Assembly: GCA_016707175.1 (NCBI GenBank)
Contig: JADJIB010000003.1
Span: forward strand, 124,001 to 188,000
DNA length: 64,000 bases
Reading direction: 5' to 3'
DNA from: Candidatus Phosphoribacter hodrii
GTDB taxonomy: Bacteria; Actinomycetota; Actinomycetes; Actinomycetales; Dermatophilaceae
Positions within the stretch are counted from its first letter, which is position 1; each line of letters opens with the position of its first letter. The position numbers and the translations under genes are program-made. The notes under the pieces were generated by a model. The model was not told the origin of the DNA. It saw nothing but the letters and a program-made list of their open reading frames with translations, and made no database searches. Below, piece by piece: positions 42,517 to 51,650 of this stretch.

Positions 42517-43731
42517 CTAGGACCAGTCACGCCGGTCGGTGATCGGCGCGGCATCCTCGGGGAGGTCGGCCACTGACGTGACCGCGCACGAGAACCGCAA
42601 CCCGGAGCGGATCCGGTCGGCGACATCGGCGGCGACCGTCTCGTCGTCGGCACCCTCGGCGACGACGATCTCGCACCCCAGGTCGTCGCGGTGCTCGACC
42701 CGATCGATGACGAAGCGCCAACGCGCCACTCCAGGCACCCCGGCAAGCACGGCGGAGGCCTGCCGTGGGTGCAGGAACATCCCGCGCACCTTGACGGCTG
42801 CTCCGGAGCGGCCGAGGACCCCGACGAGGCGGGGCGACCCGTCCGGGCCGAGCCGCCAGGCCGACAGGTCGCCGGTGCCGAACCGCACCATCGGGTAGTC
42901 CGGACGCAGCAACGTCACGACCACCTGGCCCTCACCTTCGGTGATCGGCGCTCCGGTGTCGAGGTCGCACACCTGCACGAGCACGCCCGGAGCAGGCACC
43001 AACCCACCCCCCGGCTCGGTCTCGTAAGCGATCAGTCCGGTGTCGGCGGTTCCGTAGGCCATGAGGACGGTCGGCACCCGCTCGCGCAGCAGGGCGCGCA
43101 GCGAGTCGGGGAGGGGCTCGGCCGTGACCAGCGCGCGCTGCAGGCGCCACCGGTCGCGGGGCAGGCCCAAGTCGTCGTAGCGGTCGATGACCGCTTTGAG
43201 ATAGCTGGGCAGGCCGGTGTATGCCGTCACCCCCAGGTCCGCGATCGCCCGCGCCTGCAGGTCCTGGTTGCCGATTCCTCCCGGCAGCACTCGGGCCCCG
43301 AGGGCGAGGGCAGCCTCCTCGAACATCGCACCGGCGGGGGACAGGTGATAGCCGAAGCAGTTGAGCACCAGGTCGTCGGCGCCCATCCCGGCGGCCTGCA
43401 GCGAGGGGCTCCACCGCCAGGGATCGGCACCGTCGAGCTGGGGTTCGTAGATCGGGCCGGGGGACTGGAAGACCCGCCGGACCGCAGCGGTGGCCGACAG
43501 AGCGCCGCCGAACGGCGGGTCGGCCTGCTGGAGGGCCAACACGTCGTCCTTGGACAGGATCGGCAACGTCGAGAGGTTCTCTCGCAGGCTCTCGTCGGTG
43601 GACAACCCATGATCGGCCAGGCGGCGGGCGAGCGAGGGCACCAACGCCCGCCCCGACGCGACGGCGGCAGCAACCTGCTCAGCCAGCCCCGCGGCATACC
43701 CCTCGACGGCAGCGTCCAGCGACCCGATCAT
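42517..43731 (-). CDS. phenylacetate-CoA ligase-like (PaaK family) protein with degenerate P-loop
   Basis: About 404 residues. The ATG at 43731 has GGGAAAGGG at good spacing; one three codons upstream (43740) touches it. MAYGTADTGLIAYETE, MVRFGTGDLSAWRLG and GVLGRSGAAVKVRGMFLHPR align with the YGxSE, TGD and hinge blocks of PaaK-type ANL enzymes. Where PaaK has the Ser/Thr/Gly-rich P-loop, this protein has RRVFQSPGPIYEPQ, so ATP binding may be altered. It is the last gene of the Liv-type operon (42 bp after livF), suggesting it acts on the imported aromatic or branched acid. Confidence 0.78.
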   Translation of the reverse strand: MIGSLDAAVEGYAAGLAEQVAAAVASGRALVPSLARRLADHGLSTDESLRENLSTLPILSKDDVLALQQADPPFGGALSATAAVRRVFQSPGPIYEPQLDGADPWRWSPSLQAAGMGADDLVLNCFGYHLSPAGAMFEEAALALGARVLPGGIGNQDLQARAIADLGVTAYTGLPSYLKAVIDRYDDLGLPRDRWRLQRALVTAEPLPDSLRALLRERVPTVLMAYGTADTGLIAYETEPGGGLVPAPGVLVQVCDLDTGAPITEGEGQVVVTLLRPDYPMVRFGTGDLSAWRLGPDGSPRLVGVLGRSGAAVKVRGMFLHPRQASAVLAGVPGVARWRFVIDRVEHRDDLGCEIVVAEGADDETVAADVADRIRSGLRFSCAVTSVADLPEDAAPITDRRDWS

Positions 43732-43772
43732 GGCGTGCATCCCTTTCCCGGAGCGGTGGTGACCTGCGGCGG

Positions 43773-44639
43773 TCAGAGCCAGCGCTTGCGGCGCTTGTAG
43801 TGCTTCACATCGCGGAAGCTCTTGCGATTGCCGGAGTCGCCGAGGCCGAGGTAGAACTCCTTGACGTCGGGGTTCTCGCGCAACTCCTGAGCCGAGCCCT
43901 CCAACACGATCCGGCCCTGCTCCATGATGTAGCCGTGGTCGGCGACCTCCAGGGCGCGCCGGGCGTTCTGCTCGATGACCAGGACGGTCAACCCCAGCTC
44001 GTCATTGATCCGCTTGATGAAGCCGAAGATGTCCTTGACCAGCAACGGGGCCAGGCCGAGCGACGGCTCGTCGAGCATGAGCAGCCGCGGCTTGGCCATG
44101 AGCGCGCGACCGATCGCGAGCATCTGCTGCTCGCCGCCGGACAGGTAGCCGGCCACCCGGGCGGTCATGTCGGCAAGTTTGGGGAGCAGGTGATAGACCT
44201 GCTCGAGATCGCCGGGCTCGCCGCCACCGCGGAAGTAGGCCCCTGCGCGCAGGTTTTCCTCGACCGTGAGGTGCTCGAAGACGTGCCGGCCCTCCATGCA
44301 CAACGCGAGGCCGAGCTTCACCCGGGCTGCAGCGTCGAGGTGGGTGATGTTCTGCCCGTCGAAGATGATCGAGCCATCGGTGACTTCGCCGTGCTCGGTC
44401 GGCAGCAGCCCGGAGATCGCCTTGAGGGTCGTCGACTTCCCGGCGCCGTTGGAGCCGAGCAACGCGACGATCTTGCCCTGCGGGACCGACAGTGACTGTC
44501 CGCGCAGCACGAGGATGACGTCGTCGTAGATGACCTCGATGTTGTTGAGCGTCAGCAGGTCAGCCGTTGCTGTCGCGGCCCCCGCTGCGGGGGCGGCCGG
44601 CGAACCGGCCACCCCCGACGCGTCCTGGGACGTGCTCAC
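43773..44639 (-). CDS. livF: branched-chain amino acid-type ABC transporter ATP-binding protein LivF
   Basis: 288 residues from a GTG overlapping the livK stop. Walker A GSNGAGKST, signature LSGGEQQMLAIGRALMAKPR and Walker B LLMLDEPSLGLAP are intact; GRHVFEHLTVEENLRAGAYF is typical of LivF. An extra 25-residue Ala/Pro-rich N-terminus and a basic tail (KHYKRRKRWL) are unusual but harmless. It powers uptake with LivG. In this operon it is encoded after the binding protein. Confidence 0.92.
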   Translation of the reverse strand: MSTSQDASGVAGSPAAPAAGAATATADLLTLNNIEVIYDDVILVLRGQSLSVPQGKIVALLGSNGAGKSTTLKAISGLLPTEHGEVTDGSIIFDGQNITHLDAAARVKLGLALCMEGRHVFEHLTVEENLRAGAYFRGGGEPGDLEQVYHLLPKLADMTARVAGYLSGGEQQMLAIGRALMAKPRLLMLDEPSLGLAPLLVKDIFGFIKRINDELGLTVLVIEQNARRALEVADHGYIMEQGRIVLEGSAQELRENPDVKEFYLGLGDSGNRKSFRDVKHYKRRKRWL

Positions 44640-45832
44640 GGGACCTGGTTCGCCGCGATCTCGACGAACTTGCCGCCCTGGATCTTGTAGATGCCAGATC
44701 CGGTGGAGCCACGGTGGGAGTCGGCGCTGAACTTGATCTTGCCGGTGCCGACGACGCCGCCGGTGTCCACCGCGTCCATCGACTCGAGCGCGGCCTTGAT
44801 CGACTCACCGGTGAGCTTGGCGCCGCCAGCGAGGGCCTTCTCGATGCCCTTGGCCATGACGTCCATCGTGTACCAGCCCTGGGCGTAGTGCAGGCCCTTG
44901 GCGTCGAGCGAGGACCCCTTGCTCTTGAGGTACTCCTCGATGGCCTTGCTGCCTTCCTTGTTCGCCGAGGCGGGCGCGAACGGCTGGACCATGACGTGGC
45001 CCTCGGCGTTCTCGGCGCCGGCGGTCTTGACGAACAACTCGTCAGCACACCAGTTGAGGCAGACGATCTTCATGTCGAGGTTGCCGGCCTTGATGTCCTT
45101 GGCGACCTGGGCGGCCGGGCTGGACACGTTCTGGATGACGATGTACTTCGCGCCCTGCGACTGGGCCTGCGACAGCAGCCCGACGAAGTTGGGCGTCTTG
45201 GGCATCGGGTAGGCCTTGAAGCCCAGCCCCAGGCTCTTCTCGGTGATCCACTTCTGGCCGTCGGCGACCGGGGCGGTGCCGAACGGGCTGTCGTTGTGGA
45301 AGACGGCGACCTCGGCCTTGCCGCCGGAGTCCTTGGCGATCCAGTTGAGCGCGACGCGCATCTGGTCGGAGTAGGTCGGGGCGACGACGAAGTTGTAGGC
45401 CGCCTGCTTGGGGTCGGTCAGCACCTCGGCGTAGGAGGCCGACATGAAGGGCAACTTGTCGGCAGAGACCTTGGTGCGCAGCGCCTCAGAGTCGCCGGTG
45501 CCCCAGCCCTGGATGACCACGGCGCCGTCCGAGACGTACTTCTTGTAGAGCTCCTCGGCCTTGGGCACCTGGTAGGCGTAGTCGTTGGACATCGCCTCGA
45601 TCTTGCGGCCCTTGATGCCGCCCTTGGCGTTGAGCCAGTCGATGTAGGCCATCATGCCCTCGTTGTAGGGCTTGCCGACGTCGCCGGTCGCTCCCGTCAG
45701 GTCGGCGATGATGCCGACCTTGATCGGCGCGGTGTCCGTGGAGGCCGCGCTGCCGCCCCCGCCGCAGGCGGCGAGGCCAAGGAGCACGGCTGCAGAGGCG
45801 GCGAGCAAGGCCCGCCTGGGAATGTGCTTCAT
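44636..45832 (-). CDS. livK: ABC transporter substrate-binding lipoprotein, LivK-like
   Basis: 398 residues. A signal peptide with lipobox (LLGLAACGGGG, lipidated Cys23) is followed by PIKVGIIADLTGATGDVGKP, the Peripla_BP_6 opening, and later VVAPTYSDQMRVALNWIAKD and LDMKIVCLNWCADELFVK. It binds the substrate outside the membrane and delivers it to LivHM. Such receptors bind branched amino acids but also urea, amides or aromatic acids; the CoA-ligase genes in the operon point to a carboxylic acid ligand. Preceded within the operon by a motif-built hairpin (45922-45949). Confidence 0.92.
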   Translation of the reverse strand: MKHIPRRALLAASAAVLLGLAACGGGGSAASTDTAPIKVGIIADLTGATGDVGKPYNEGMMAYIDWLNAKGGIKGRKIEAMSNDYAYQVPKAEELYKKYVSDGAVVIQGWGTGDSEALRTKVSADKLPFMSASYAEVLTDPKQAAYNFVVAPTYSDQMRVALNWIAKDSGGKAEVAVFHNDSPFGTAPVADGQKWITEKSLGLGFKAYPMPKTPNFVGLLSQAQSQGAKYIVIQNVSSPAAQVAKDIKAGNLDMKIVCLNWCADELFVKTAGAENAEGHVMVQPFAPASANKEGSKAIEEYLKSKGSSLDAKGLHYAQGWYTMDVMAKGIEKALAGGAKLTGESIKAALESMDAVDTGGVVGTGKIKFSADSHRGSTGSGIYKIQGGKFVEIAANQVP

Positions 45833-45921
45833 AGGTGTGACTCCATCTTCTGCGGGGTGCCGGGGAACCCGCGCGGGGGTGCGTCGGTTGCGGACTGGGG
45901 AGGGTGCGGAGGTGCGGGCAC

Positions 45922-45949
45922 CCGGTATGCCGCGGGCGCGGCATACCGG
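45922..45949 (-). terminator. hairpin between livM and livK built from the dispersed motif
   Basis: Perfect 13-bp arms, CCGGTATGCCGCG and CGCGGCATACCGG, with a two-base spacer. It begins 6 bp after the livM stop and 90 bp before livK. There is no T tract, so it may stabilise or partly terminate the transcript and set the livK level. Confidence 0.55.
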
Positions 45950-45955
45950 ATCGGG

Positions 45956-47002
45956 CTAGTAGCGGAAGGGCCAGAACCGGACGTAGTCCTTCATCCGGCT
46001 CCAGATCCGGTCTAGCCCTCGAGGCTCGATGAGCAGGAAGGTGATGATGGCGATGCCGAAGATGGCGTTCTTGATCGCTGGCAGTTGGTCGGTGATGAAG
46101 GGGATCGAGTCGCCGGCCTTCTGGCCCACCTCGGTGAGGAGCGCGGGCAGGAGCATCATGAAGATCGCGCCGTAGACCGACCCGGCGATGCTGCCCAGGC
46201 CTCCGACGATGATCATCGCGAGGTAGAGGACCGAGACGTCGAGGGTGAACCGCTCCCAGGTGACCGTCTCGGTGTAATAGGCGGACAGTGCGCCGGACAG
46301 GCCGACGAACCCGCTGGACAGGGCGAAGGCGGTCACCTTGGCCCGGGTGATGTTGACGCCGATGGCTTCGGCGGCGATGTCCTGGTCGCGGACGGCCATG
46401 AACGAGCGACCGAGTGACGTGCGGAAGACGTTGCGGGCCATGAGGACGGCCACGAACGTGATCGGCAGCAGGATCCAATACCACTGCAGTTCAAAGGTTT
46501 CCCGCTCGATGAACGGCAGGCGGGGCACCTCGATGTAGCCCTTGCCCTCGGTGAGGAAGCCCCACCGCCGGACGACGAACATGATGATCTCCTGGCTGGC
46601 CAGCGTGGCGATCGCCAGATAGAGACCCTTGAGCCGCAGCGCGGGCAGCCCGAACAGCGCGCCGATGAAGGCCGTGACGAGGATGGCCACGATGATCGCC
46701 AGCGGGACGGGGAGGCCGGCCCGGGTGGACAGGATCGCCGAGGTGTAGGCCCCGACGGCGAGGAAGCCGCCCTGGCCGAGGGAGATCTGGCCGGTGAAGC
46801 CCACGAGGATGTTGAGGCCGACCGCACCGACGACGGCGATGAGGATCGAGTTGGCGATCCCCAACCAGTAGGTGTTGAGGGCGTAGGGGACGACGAGGAG
46901 CAGCACGATCACCAGGGCGAGGCGGAACCATTCGGCCTTGGTATGCCGCAGGCGCAGCTCCGCGCGATAGGTGCGGTGGTGGATTCCGGTTGCGGTAGCC
47001 AT
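45956..47002 (-). CDS. livM: ABC transporter permease LivM
   Basis: 348 residues. Several membrane segments and the family blocks VGAVGLNILVGFTGQISLGQ, GGFLAVGAYTSAILS, GLPALRLKGLYLAIATLASQ, DQDIAAEAIGVNITRAKVTA and GGLGSIAGSVYGAIFM are all typical of LivM. It forms the membrane pore with LivH. Its start is 4 bp beyond the livH stop, so the two are translated together. Confidence 0.95.
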   Translation of the reverse strand: MATATGIHHRTYRAELRLRHTKAEWFRLALVIVLLLVVPYALNTYWLGIANSILIAVVGAVGLNILVGFTGQISLGQGGFLAVGAYTSAILSTRAGLPVPLAIIVAILVTAFIGALFGLPALRLKGLYLAIATLASQEIIMFVVRRWGFLTEGKGYIEVPRLPFIERETFELQWYWILLPITFVAVLMARNVFRTSLGRSFMAVRDQDIAAEAIGVNITRAKVTAFALSSGFVGLSGALSAYYTETVTWERFTLDVSVLYLAMIIVGGLGSIAGSVYGAIFMMLLPALLTEVGQKAGDSIPFITDQLPAIKNAIFGIAIITFLLIEPRGLDRIWSRMKDYVRFWPFRY

Positions 47003-47005
47003 GGG

Positions 47006-47878
47006 TCAGACCCTCTCGATCCGGGTCTCGCCGAAGATGCCGTAGGGACGCACCATGAGGATGGCGACGAGGACGACGTAGGGGATGACCTCGGCGAGGC
47101 CGGGATCGGCATACCCGGAGACGTATTGCTTGAGCAAGCCGATGGTGAGGCCGCCGACGATGGTGCCGGGCACCGAGTCGAGGCCGCCGAGGATGACGAC
47201 TGGGAAGACGATGAGGCCGAACGACGCGATGTTCTGCTCGACGGCCGAGAGGTCGGCCAGCAGGACACCGGCCACCAGCGCGCTCACGGCGGCCAAGGCC
47301 CACGCGAGGGCGAAGATCTGCCGGACCGAGATGCCCATGGTGAGGGCGGCCTGCTGGTCGTCGGCGACGGCCCGCATCGCGATGCCGTGCCGGGAGCGGC
47401 GGAAGAAGATCGTGAAGGCCGCCAGGACCACCCCGGCGATGAGGATGACGAGCAGTCGGTTGACCGGCATCGTCGCGCCGAGGAACTCGATGCTGCCGGT
47501 GGGGAGGATCTTGGGCTGCTCGCGCACCGAGGTGCCGAAGAACATCTGCACCAAGGCCTTGAGCACCGACGAGAGCCCGATCGTCACCATGATGACGCTG
47601 ATCGCGCTCTCGCCGACCAGCGGGCGCAGGACGAAGCGCTCGACGAGGACACCGAGGATGATCGCCCCGATGACCCCCACGACGCTGGCGAGGATCCACG
47701 GCAGACGCATGACGACGAACGCCGTGTAGAACATGTAGGCGCCGACGAGGAGGAACTCGCCTTGGGCGAAGTTGATGACTCGGGTCGCCTTGTAGATGAG
47801 GACGAAGCCCAGTGCGGCCAGCGCGAGGATCGCGCCGTCGGCCAAGCCGTAGACGGTGAGGAGGAGGAAGTTGCTCAT
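47006..47878 (-). CDS. livH: ABC transporter permease LivH
   Basis: 290 residues from the ATG at 47878, which overlaps the fadD stop (ATGA). LLLTVYGLADGAILALAALG, INFAQGEFLLVGAYMFYT and VVILGGLDSVPGTIVGGLTI are LivH signatures. About eight membrane helices. Partner of LivM in the substrate channel. Confidence 0.95.
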   Translation of the reverse strand: MSNFLLLTVYGLADGAILALAALGFVLIYKATRVINFAQGEFLLVGAYMFYTAFVVMRLPWILASVVGVIGAIILGVLVERFVLRPLVGESAISVIMVTIGLSSVLKALVQMFFGTSVREQPKILPTGSIEFLGATMPVNRLLVILIAGVVLAAFTIFFRRSRHGIAMRAVADDQQAALTMGISVRQIFALAWALAAVSALVAGVLLADLSAVEQNIASFGLIVFPVVILGGLDSVPGTIVGGLTIGLLKQYVSGYADPGLAEVIPYVVLVAILMVRPYGIFGETRIERV

Positions 47879-49884
47879 CGGCGGCCACTCCACACGGGGC
47901 GTCGTCCGCGGCCCTCGGGCACGCGGTAGGTGGTCAGGTCGAAGATGCGCAGGTCGATCGTGCGGTCGACCTTGGTGCCGTCCTGGTAGGTGACGGTCGT
48001 CGTGATGCCGATGCGCTCGTCACCGCGGTTGAGGGCGTCGATGATGAGGCCGTAGCGGTCCTGGATGACGTTGCGCCGGACCTTGCGGGTCCGGGTGATC
48101 TCGTCGTCATCCGGGTCGAACTGCTTGTGCAGCAACACGAACCGCTGCACCCGGATGCTCTCGGGCAGGTCCTCGTTGGCGCGGTGGATTTCCTCGGCGA
48201 CCAGGTCCTGGACCTCGGCCTTGGCGGCCAGGTCGGTGTAGGTCGTGTAGGACAGCCGCTCGTGCTCGGCCCAAGAACCGGTCGTCATCGGGTCGATGGT
48301 GATGATCGCCGTCATGCCGTTGTCGGCGGCGAAGGTGACCGCTTCTTCGACGTAGGGGGAGAACTTCAGCTTGTTCTCGATGAAGGCCGAGGAGAACCGG
48401 GTGCCGTCGGCCGTCGTGAGGACGTCCTTCTGCCGGTCGATGACGACAAGGTGGCCGTTGTCATCGAGATAGCCGGCGTCGCCGGTGTGCAACCACCCCT
48501 CGGGGTCGACGGCCTCGGCCGTTGCCGCCGGGTTGCGGTGGTAGCCCTTGAACACCGACGCCGAGCGCAGCAGGATCTCGCCGTTGTCGGCGATCTGGAT
48601 CTCGGTGCCCGCGATGGGGGTGCCGACGGTGTTGAAGGCGATGTCGTCGTCGCGGTGAACGACGGCGATGCCGCAGATCTCGGTCTGGCCGTAGATCTGC
48701 TTGAGGTTGACGCCGATGGCGTGGAAGAACCGGAAGACGTCGGGCCCGAGTGGAGCGCCGCCGGTGTAGGCGTGCTGGTTGCGGGCCAGCCCGAGTTGGT
48801 CGCGGACGGGGCGCAGCGCGACCTGGTCGGCCAGCCAGTGCAGCGCGCCGAGCGCGCCCGCACCCTGGCCCTTGACCCGCCGGCCGGCGGCCTTGTCGCC
48901 GACGTCGTAGCCCCAGCCGAAGACCTTGCGCTTGAGCCAGCCGGCCTCGTCGATGCGGACCTGGACCTCCGAGAGCATCCCCTCCCAGATCCGGGGCGGG
49001 GAGAACATGACGTCCGGGCCGATCTCGCGCATGTCCGACTTCTGCGTCGCCGAGTCCTCCGGGAAGGACAGGGTCAGGCCGCGGGAGAGTCCGCAGGCGA
49101 CGGCGAGCATCTGCTCGCCGATCCACGCGAACGGCAGGAACGACACGTAGCGGTCGTTGCTGTCGATCGGGTCGATCGCGGTGAGGTGATCGGCCATGGC
49201 CAGGAGGTTGTCGTGCGACAACTCAGCCAGCTTGGGACGGCTCGTCGTTCCGGAGGTCGTGCAGATGACGGCGATGTCCGAGGACGTGCCGCGGGCGACC
49301 TGCTCGTCGAGCCAGCCGGGGTGCGTGGCGCCCCACTCGCGGCCCAGTGCCTCAACGGCGGTGAAGTCGCGCAGGCACTCGTCGGTGTATTGCTCCAGGC
49401 CGTGCGGGTCGTAGAAGACGACGGTGTCGACCAGCAGCGGAGGCATGTCGGCGAACGGTGCCGAGGTGGCTGCGCTCGGGTCGACCGCCGCGGCGGCAGC
49501 CTCCGCGCGCAGCTTGAGCAGCTTGTCGACCTGCTCCTGGTCCTCGGCGACGACGACCTTGACCCGGGCCAGGGTGAGGATGTGCAGCAACTCCTCACCG
49601 ATGCTCGTCGGGTAGATGCCGACGACGGCGGCGCCGATGCTCTGCGCGGCCAACTCGGCGATGAGCCATTCCGGGCGGTTGTCGCCGAGGACCGCGACGA
49701 TCTGGCCGCGTTCGACCCCGAGCGCGGCCAGGCCATGCGCGAAGTCCTGGACGCGGGCGGCATACGTGCTCCACGTCATCGGCTGCCAGATGCCGTAGCG
49801 CTTCTCCTGCAAGGCGGTCTGGTCGGGGTTCTTGGTCGCCAACCCGCGCAACAACTTCGGGAAGGTCGCGTCACTCGCGCTCAT
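47875..49884 (-). CDS. long-chain acyl-CoA synthetase (FadD15/AMP-binding) inside the Liv operon
   Basis: 669 residues from the ATG at 49884, which shares one base with the livG stop (TGATG). The P-loop is CTTSGTTSRPKLAELSHDNL (about 204), followed by VSFLPFAWIGEQML, YGQTEICGIAVVH, WLHTGDAGYLDDNGHLVVID and RQKDVLTTADGTRFSSAFIE. The length and the GALGALHWLADQVALRPVRD segment match eukaryote-like long-chain acyl-CoA synthetases. Its place between livG and livH, with coupling on both sides, says it acts on the imported substrate, trapping it as a CoA ester. This livG-ligase-livH layout is known in actinobacteria and proteobacteria but its substrate is rarely defined. Confidence 0.93.
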   Translation of the reverse strand: MSASDATFPKLLRGLATKNPDQTALQEKRYGIWQPMTWSTYAARVQDFAHGLAALGVERGQIVAVLGDNRPEWLIAELAAQSIGAAVVGIYPTSIGEELLHILTLARVKVVVAEDQEQVDKLLKLRAEAAAAAVDPSAATSAPFADMPPLLVDTVVFYDPHGLEQYTDECLRDFTAVEALGREWGATHPGWLDEQVARGTSSDIAVICTTSGTTSRPKLAELSHDNLLAMADHLTAIDPIDSNDRYVSFLPFAWIGEQMLAVACGLSRGLTLSFPEDSATQKSDMREIGPDVMFSPPRIWEGMLSEVQVRIDEAGWLKRKVFGWGYDVGDKAAGRRVKGQGAGALGALHWLADQVALRPVRDQLGLARNQHAYTGGAPLGPDVFRFFHAIGVNLKQIYGQTEICGIAVVHRDDDIAFNTVGTPIAGTEIQIADNGEILLRSASVFKGYHRNPAATAEAVDPEGWLHTGDAGYLDDNGHLVVIDRQKDVLTTADGTRFSSAFIENKLKFSPYVEEAVTFAADNGMTAIITIDPMTTGSWAEHERLSYTTYTDLAAKAEVQDLVAEEIHRANEDLPESIRVQRFVLLHKQFDPDDDEITRTRKVRRNVIQDRYGLIIDALNRGDERIGITTTVTYQDGTKVDRTIDLRIFDLTTYRVPEGRGRRPVWSGRR

Positions 49885-50723
49885 CAGTGCTCCTCCGCCC
49901 CGAGATAGGCCTCGATGACCGCGGAGTTGGCCTTGACCTCGTCGGGCGTGCCGTCGGCGATGAGCCGGCCGAAGTCGAGCACCGAGACGCGGTCGGAGAT
50001 GTCCATGACGACGGCCATGTCGTGCTCGATGAGGATGACCGTGACGCCGGCGAGCTCGTGGACGTCGAGGACATAGCGAGCCATGTCCTCCTTCTCCTCG
50101 GAGTTCATGCCGGCCATCGGTTCGTCGAGCAGCAGCAGCGACGGTTGCAGCACCAGCGCCCGGCCCAGCTCGACCCGCTTCTGGATGCCGTAGGCGAGCG
50201 ACCCCACCGGCTTGTGGCGGAAGGGCTGCAGCGAGAGCAGGTCGATGACCTCCTCGACGATTCCGCGGTGAGAAAGCTCCTGGTTGCGAGCTGGCCCAAA
50301 CCACAGCAGAGACTGCAGCACGCCGTGTTTCATGTGGGTATGCCGCCCCAACATGAGGTTCTCCAGCACCGTGAGGTGAGAGAACAGCTCGATGTTCTGG
50401 AACGAGCGGGCCACGCCCAGCCGGGCAATCCTGTGCGGCGGAAGCTTGGTCAGCTCGTGGGTGACCGCACCGTCACCGGTGTGCAGGACCGCCTTGCCCT
50501 TCTGCGGGTGGTAGAGGCCACTGACGCAGTTGAGCAGGCTGGACTTGCCGGCACCGTTGGGGCCGATCACCGCATGGATGTGGCCCTGAGTGACGGTGAA
50601 CCCGACATCGTGCAGGGCCACGACCCCGCCGAACCGAAGTTCGATGTCGGAGATCTTGAGGATCGGGCTCCCCACGGGGACCGTGGAGGAGTTGAGCGAG
50701 TGCACATAGGCTCGGCCCAGCAC
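49884..50723 (-). CDS. livG: branched-chain-type ABC transporter ATP-binding protein LivG
   Basis: 279 residues from a GTG at 50723 with AAGGAGG six bases upstream. Walker A GPNGAGKSSLLN, the PPHRIARLGVARSFQNIELF block, the degenerate signature LAYGIQKRVELGRALVLQPS and Walker B LLLLDEPMAGMN are typical of LivG. First gene of the seven-gene operon; it diverges from the IclR gene, with the palindromic IclR-type site about 50-65 bp upstream of its start. Confidence 0.94.
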   Translation of the reverse strand: MLGRAYVHSLNSSTVPVGSPILKISDIELRFGGVVALHDVGFTVTQGHIHAVIGPNGAGKSSLLNCVSGLYHPQKGKAVLHTGDGAVTHELTKLPPHRIARLGVARSFQNIELFSHLTVLENLMLGRHTHMKHGVLQSLLWFGPARNQELSHRGIVEEVIDLLSLQPFRHKPVGSLAYGIQKRVELGRALVLQPSLLLLDEPMAGMNSEEKEDMARYVLDVHELAGVTVILIEHDMAVVMDISDRVSVLDFGRLIADGTPDEVKANSAVIEAYLGAEEH

Positions 50724-50770
50724 CGCGACCTCCTTGTCGACGACGACGGGTGGTTCAAGCGGACTCTACT

Positions 50771-50787
50771 TTTCCACTATCTGGAAA
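50771..50787. promoter_or_regulatory. IclR-type inverted repeat operator
   Basis: TTTCCA, five bases, TGGAAA. A further TGGAAA half-site lies at 50802-50807. It is AT-rich within GC-rich DNA, 48 bp upstream of livG and about 100 bp upstream of the IclR start. TGGAAA/TTTCCA arms are a classic form for IclR-family operators. Confidence 0.75.
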
Positions 50788-50885
50788 CGCAATGCTTCTT
50801 GTGGAAATCGTTACCTCGGCCTACAGTCGAGCACCGAGCCGGGCCTGACGTGCGGGACGCTCGGCACGGAAGGAGTTTGGTACCG

Positions 50886-51650
50886 GTGCCGCCTCTCAGC
50901 GACGCACTGCAAGAAGCACCTGGGTCATTGGGAACAGTTCGCAACGCCGCGCTCCTGCTGCAGTTGCTGGCCGAAGGGCCGGCCTTCCAACAGCTCACGG
51001 ACCTCGCCGATCGCTCCGGACTCTCGCTGGCGACGGTCCACCGACTGCTGCGCAGCCTCGTCCTCGCCGACCTGGTCGAGCAGGATCCGCAGTCCTCGCG
51101 CTATGGCCTAGGCCCCGAGTTGACCCGCCTGTCCCACCGACGCCTGGCCCGCCTGCCGGTTCTCGGCGCCCTCGCGCCCTACCTCGGTCAGGTCCGCGAC
51201 GCCGTGGGCGGCACCGTCCGGGTCGATGTCGTCGTGCGGACCGCAGTGGTGTCGATCGACCGGATCGACGGCTCGGGGGCCGGGGTCGGGCTCTACCGGG
51301 ACCCGCACGGCCCGCGCCTGGCCCTGGACACGGTCGCCGGGAGGCTGTTGCTCTCCCGAGCCGACGACGAGCGGTGGAAGCAGGCCCTGGCCGAGGTCGA
51401 CGAGCCCACTCGCGCGCTCGCCGAACACGAGCGCGACGACTGGGCGAAAGCGGCTTGGCTGCGCGCCGACGGGCCGTTCCCCGGCGCGCCCCCCGAGGTG
51501 GGCGTCCCTGTGATCAATGCCGCCGGTATGCCGCTCGCGACCCTCGTCGCCGACCTGCCCCTCACTGCCTCGCCGGAGCAGATCGAGGCGGCCGTCGCCC
51601 ACCTGACCCGTGCCGTCGCGGCTGCCGTGCGGACGCTCGGCCATGGCTGA
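50886..51650 (+). CDS. IclR family transcriptional regulator
   Basis: 254 residues from a GTG at 50886 with AAGGAG 10 bases upstream (a TTG at 50877 is too close to it). N-terminal HTH: LTDLADRSGLSLATVHRLLR, followed by the IclR effector domain (ALAPYLGQVRDAVGGTVRVD, GVPVINAAGMPLATLVADLP). It most likely controls the divergent Liv/acyl-CoA ligase operon through the site at 50771-50787, in response to a carboxylic acid or CoA ester. Its stop overlaps the start of the next gene by 8 bp. Confidence 0.9.
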   Translation: MPPLSDALQEAPGSLGTVRNAALLLQLLAEGPAFQQLTDLADRSGLSLATVHRLLRSLVLADLVEQDPQSSRYGLGPELTRLSHRRLARLPVLGALAPYLGQVRDAVGGTVRVDVVVRTAVVSIDRIDGSGAGVGLYRDPHGPRLALDTVAGRLLLSRADDERWKQALAEVDEPTRALAEHERDDWAKAAWLRADGPFPGAPPEVGVPVINAAGMPLATLVADLPLTASPEQIEAAVAHLTRAVAAAVRTLGHG

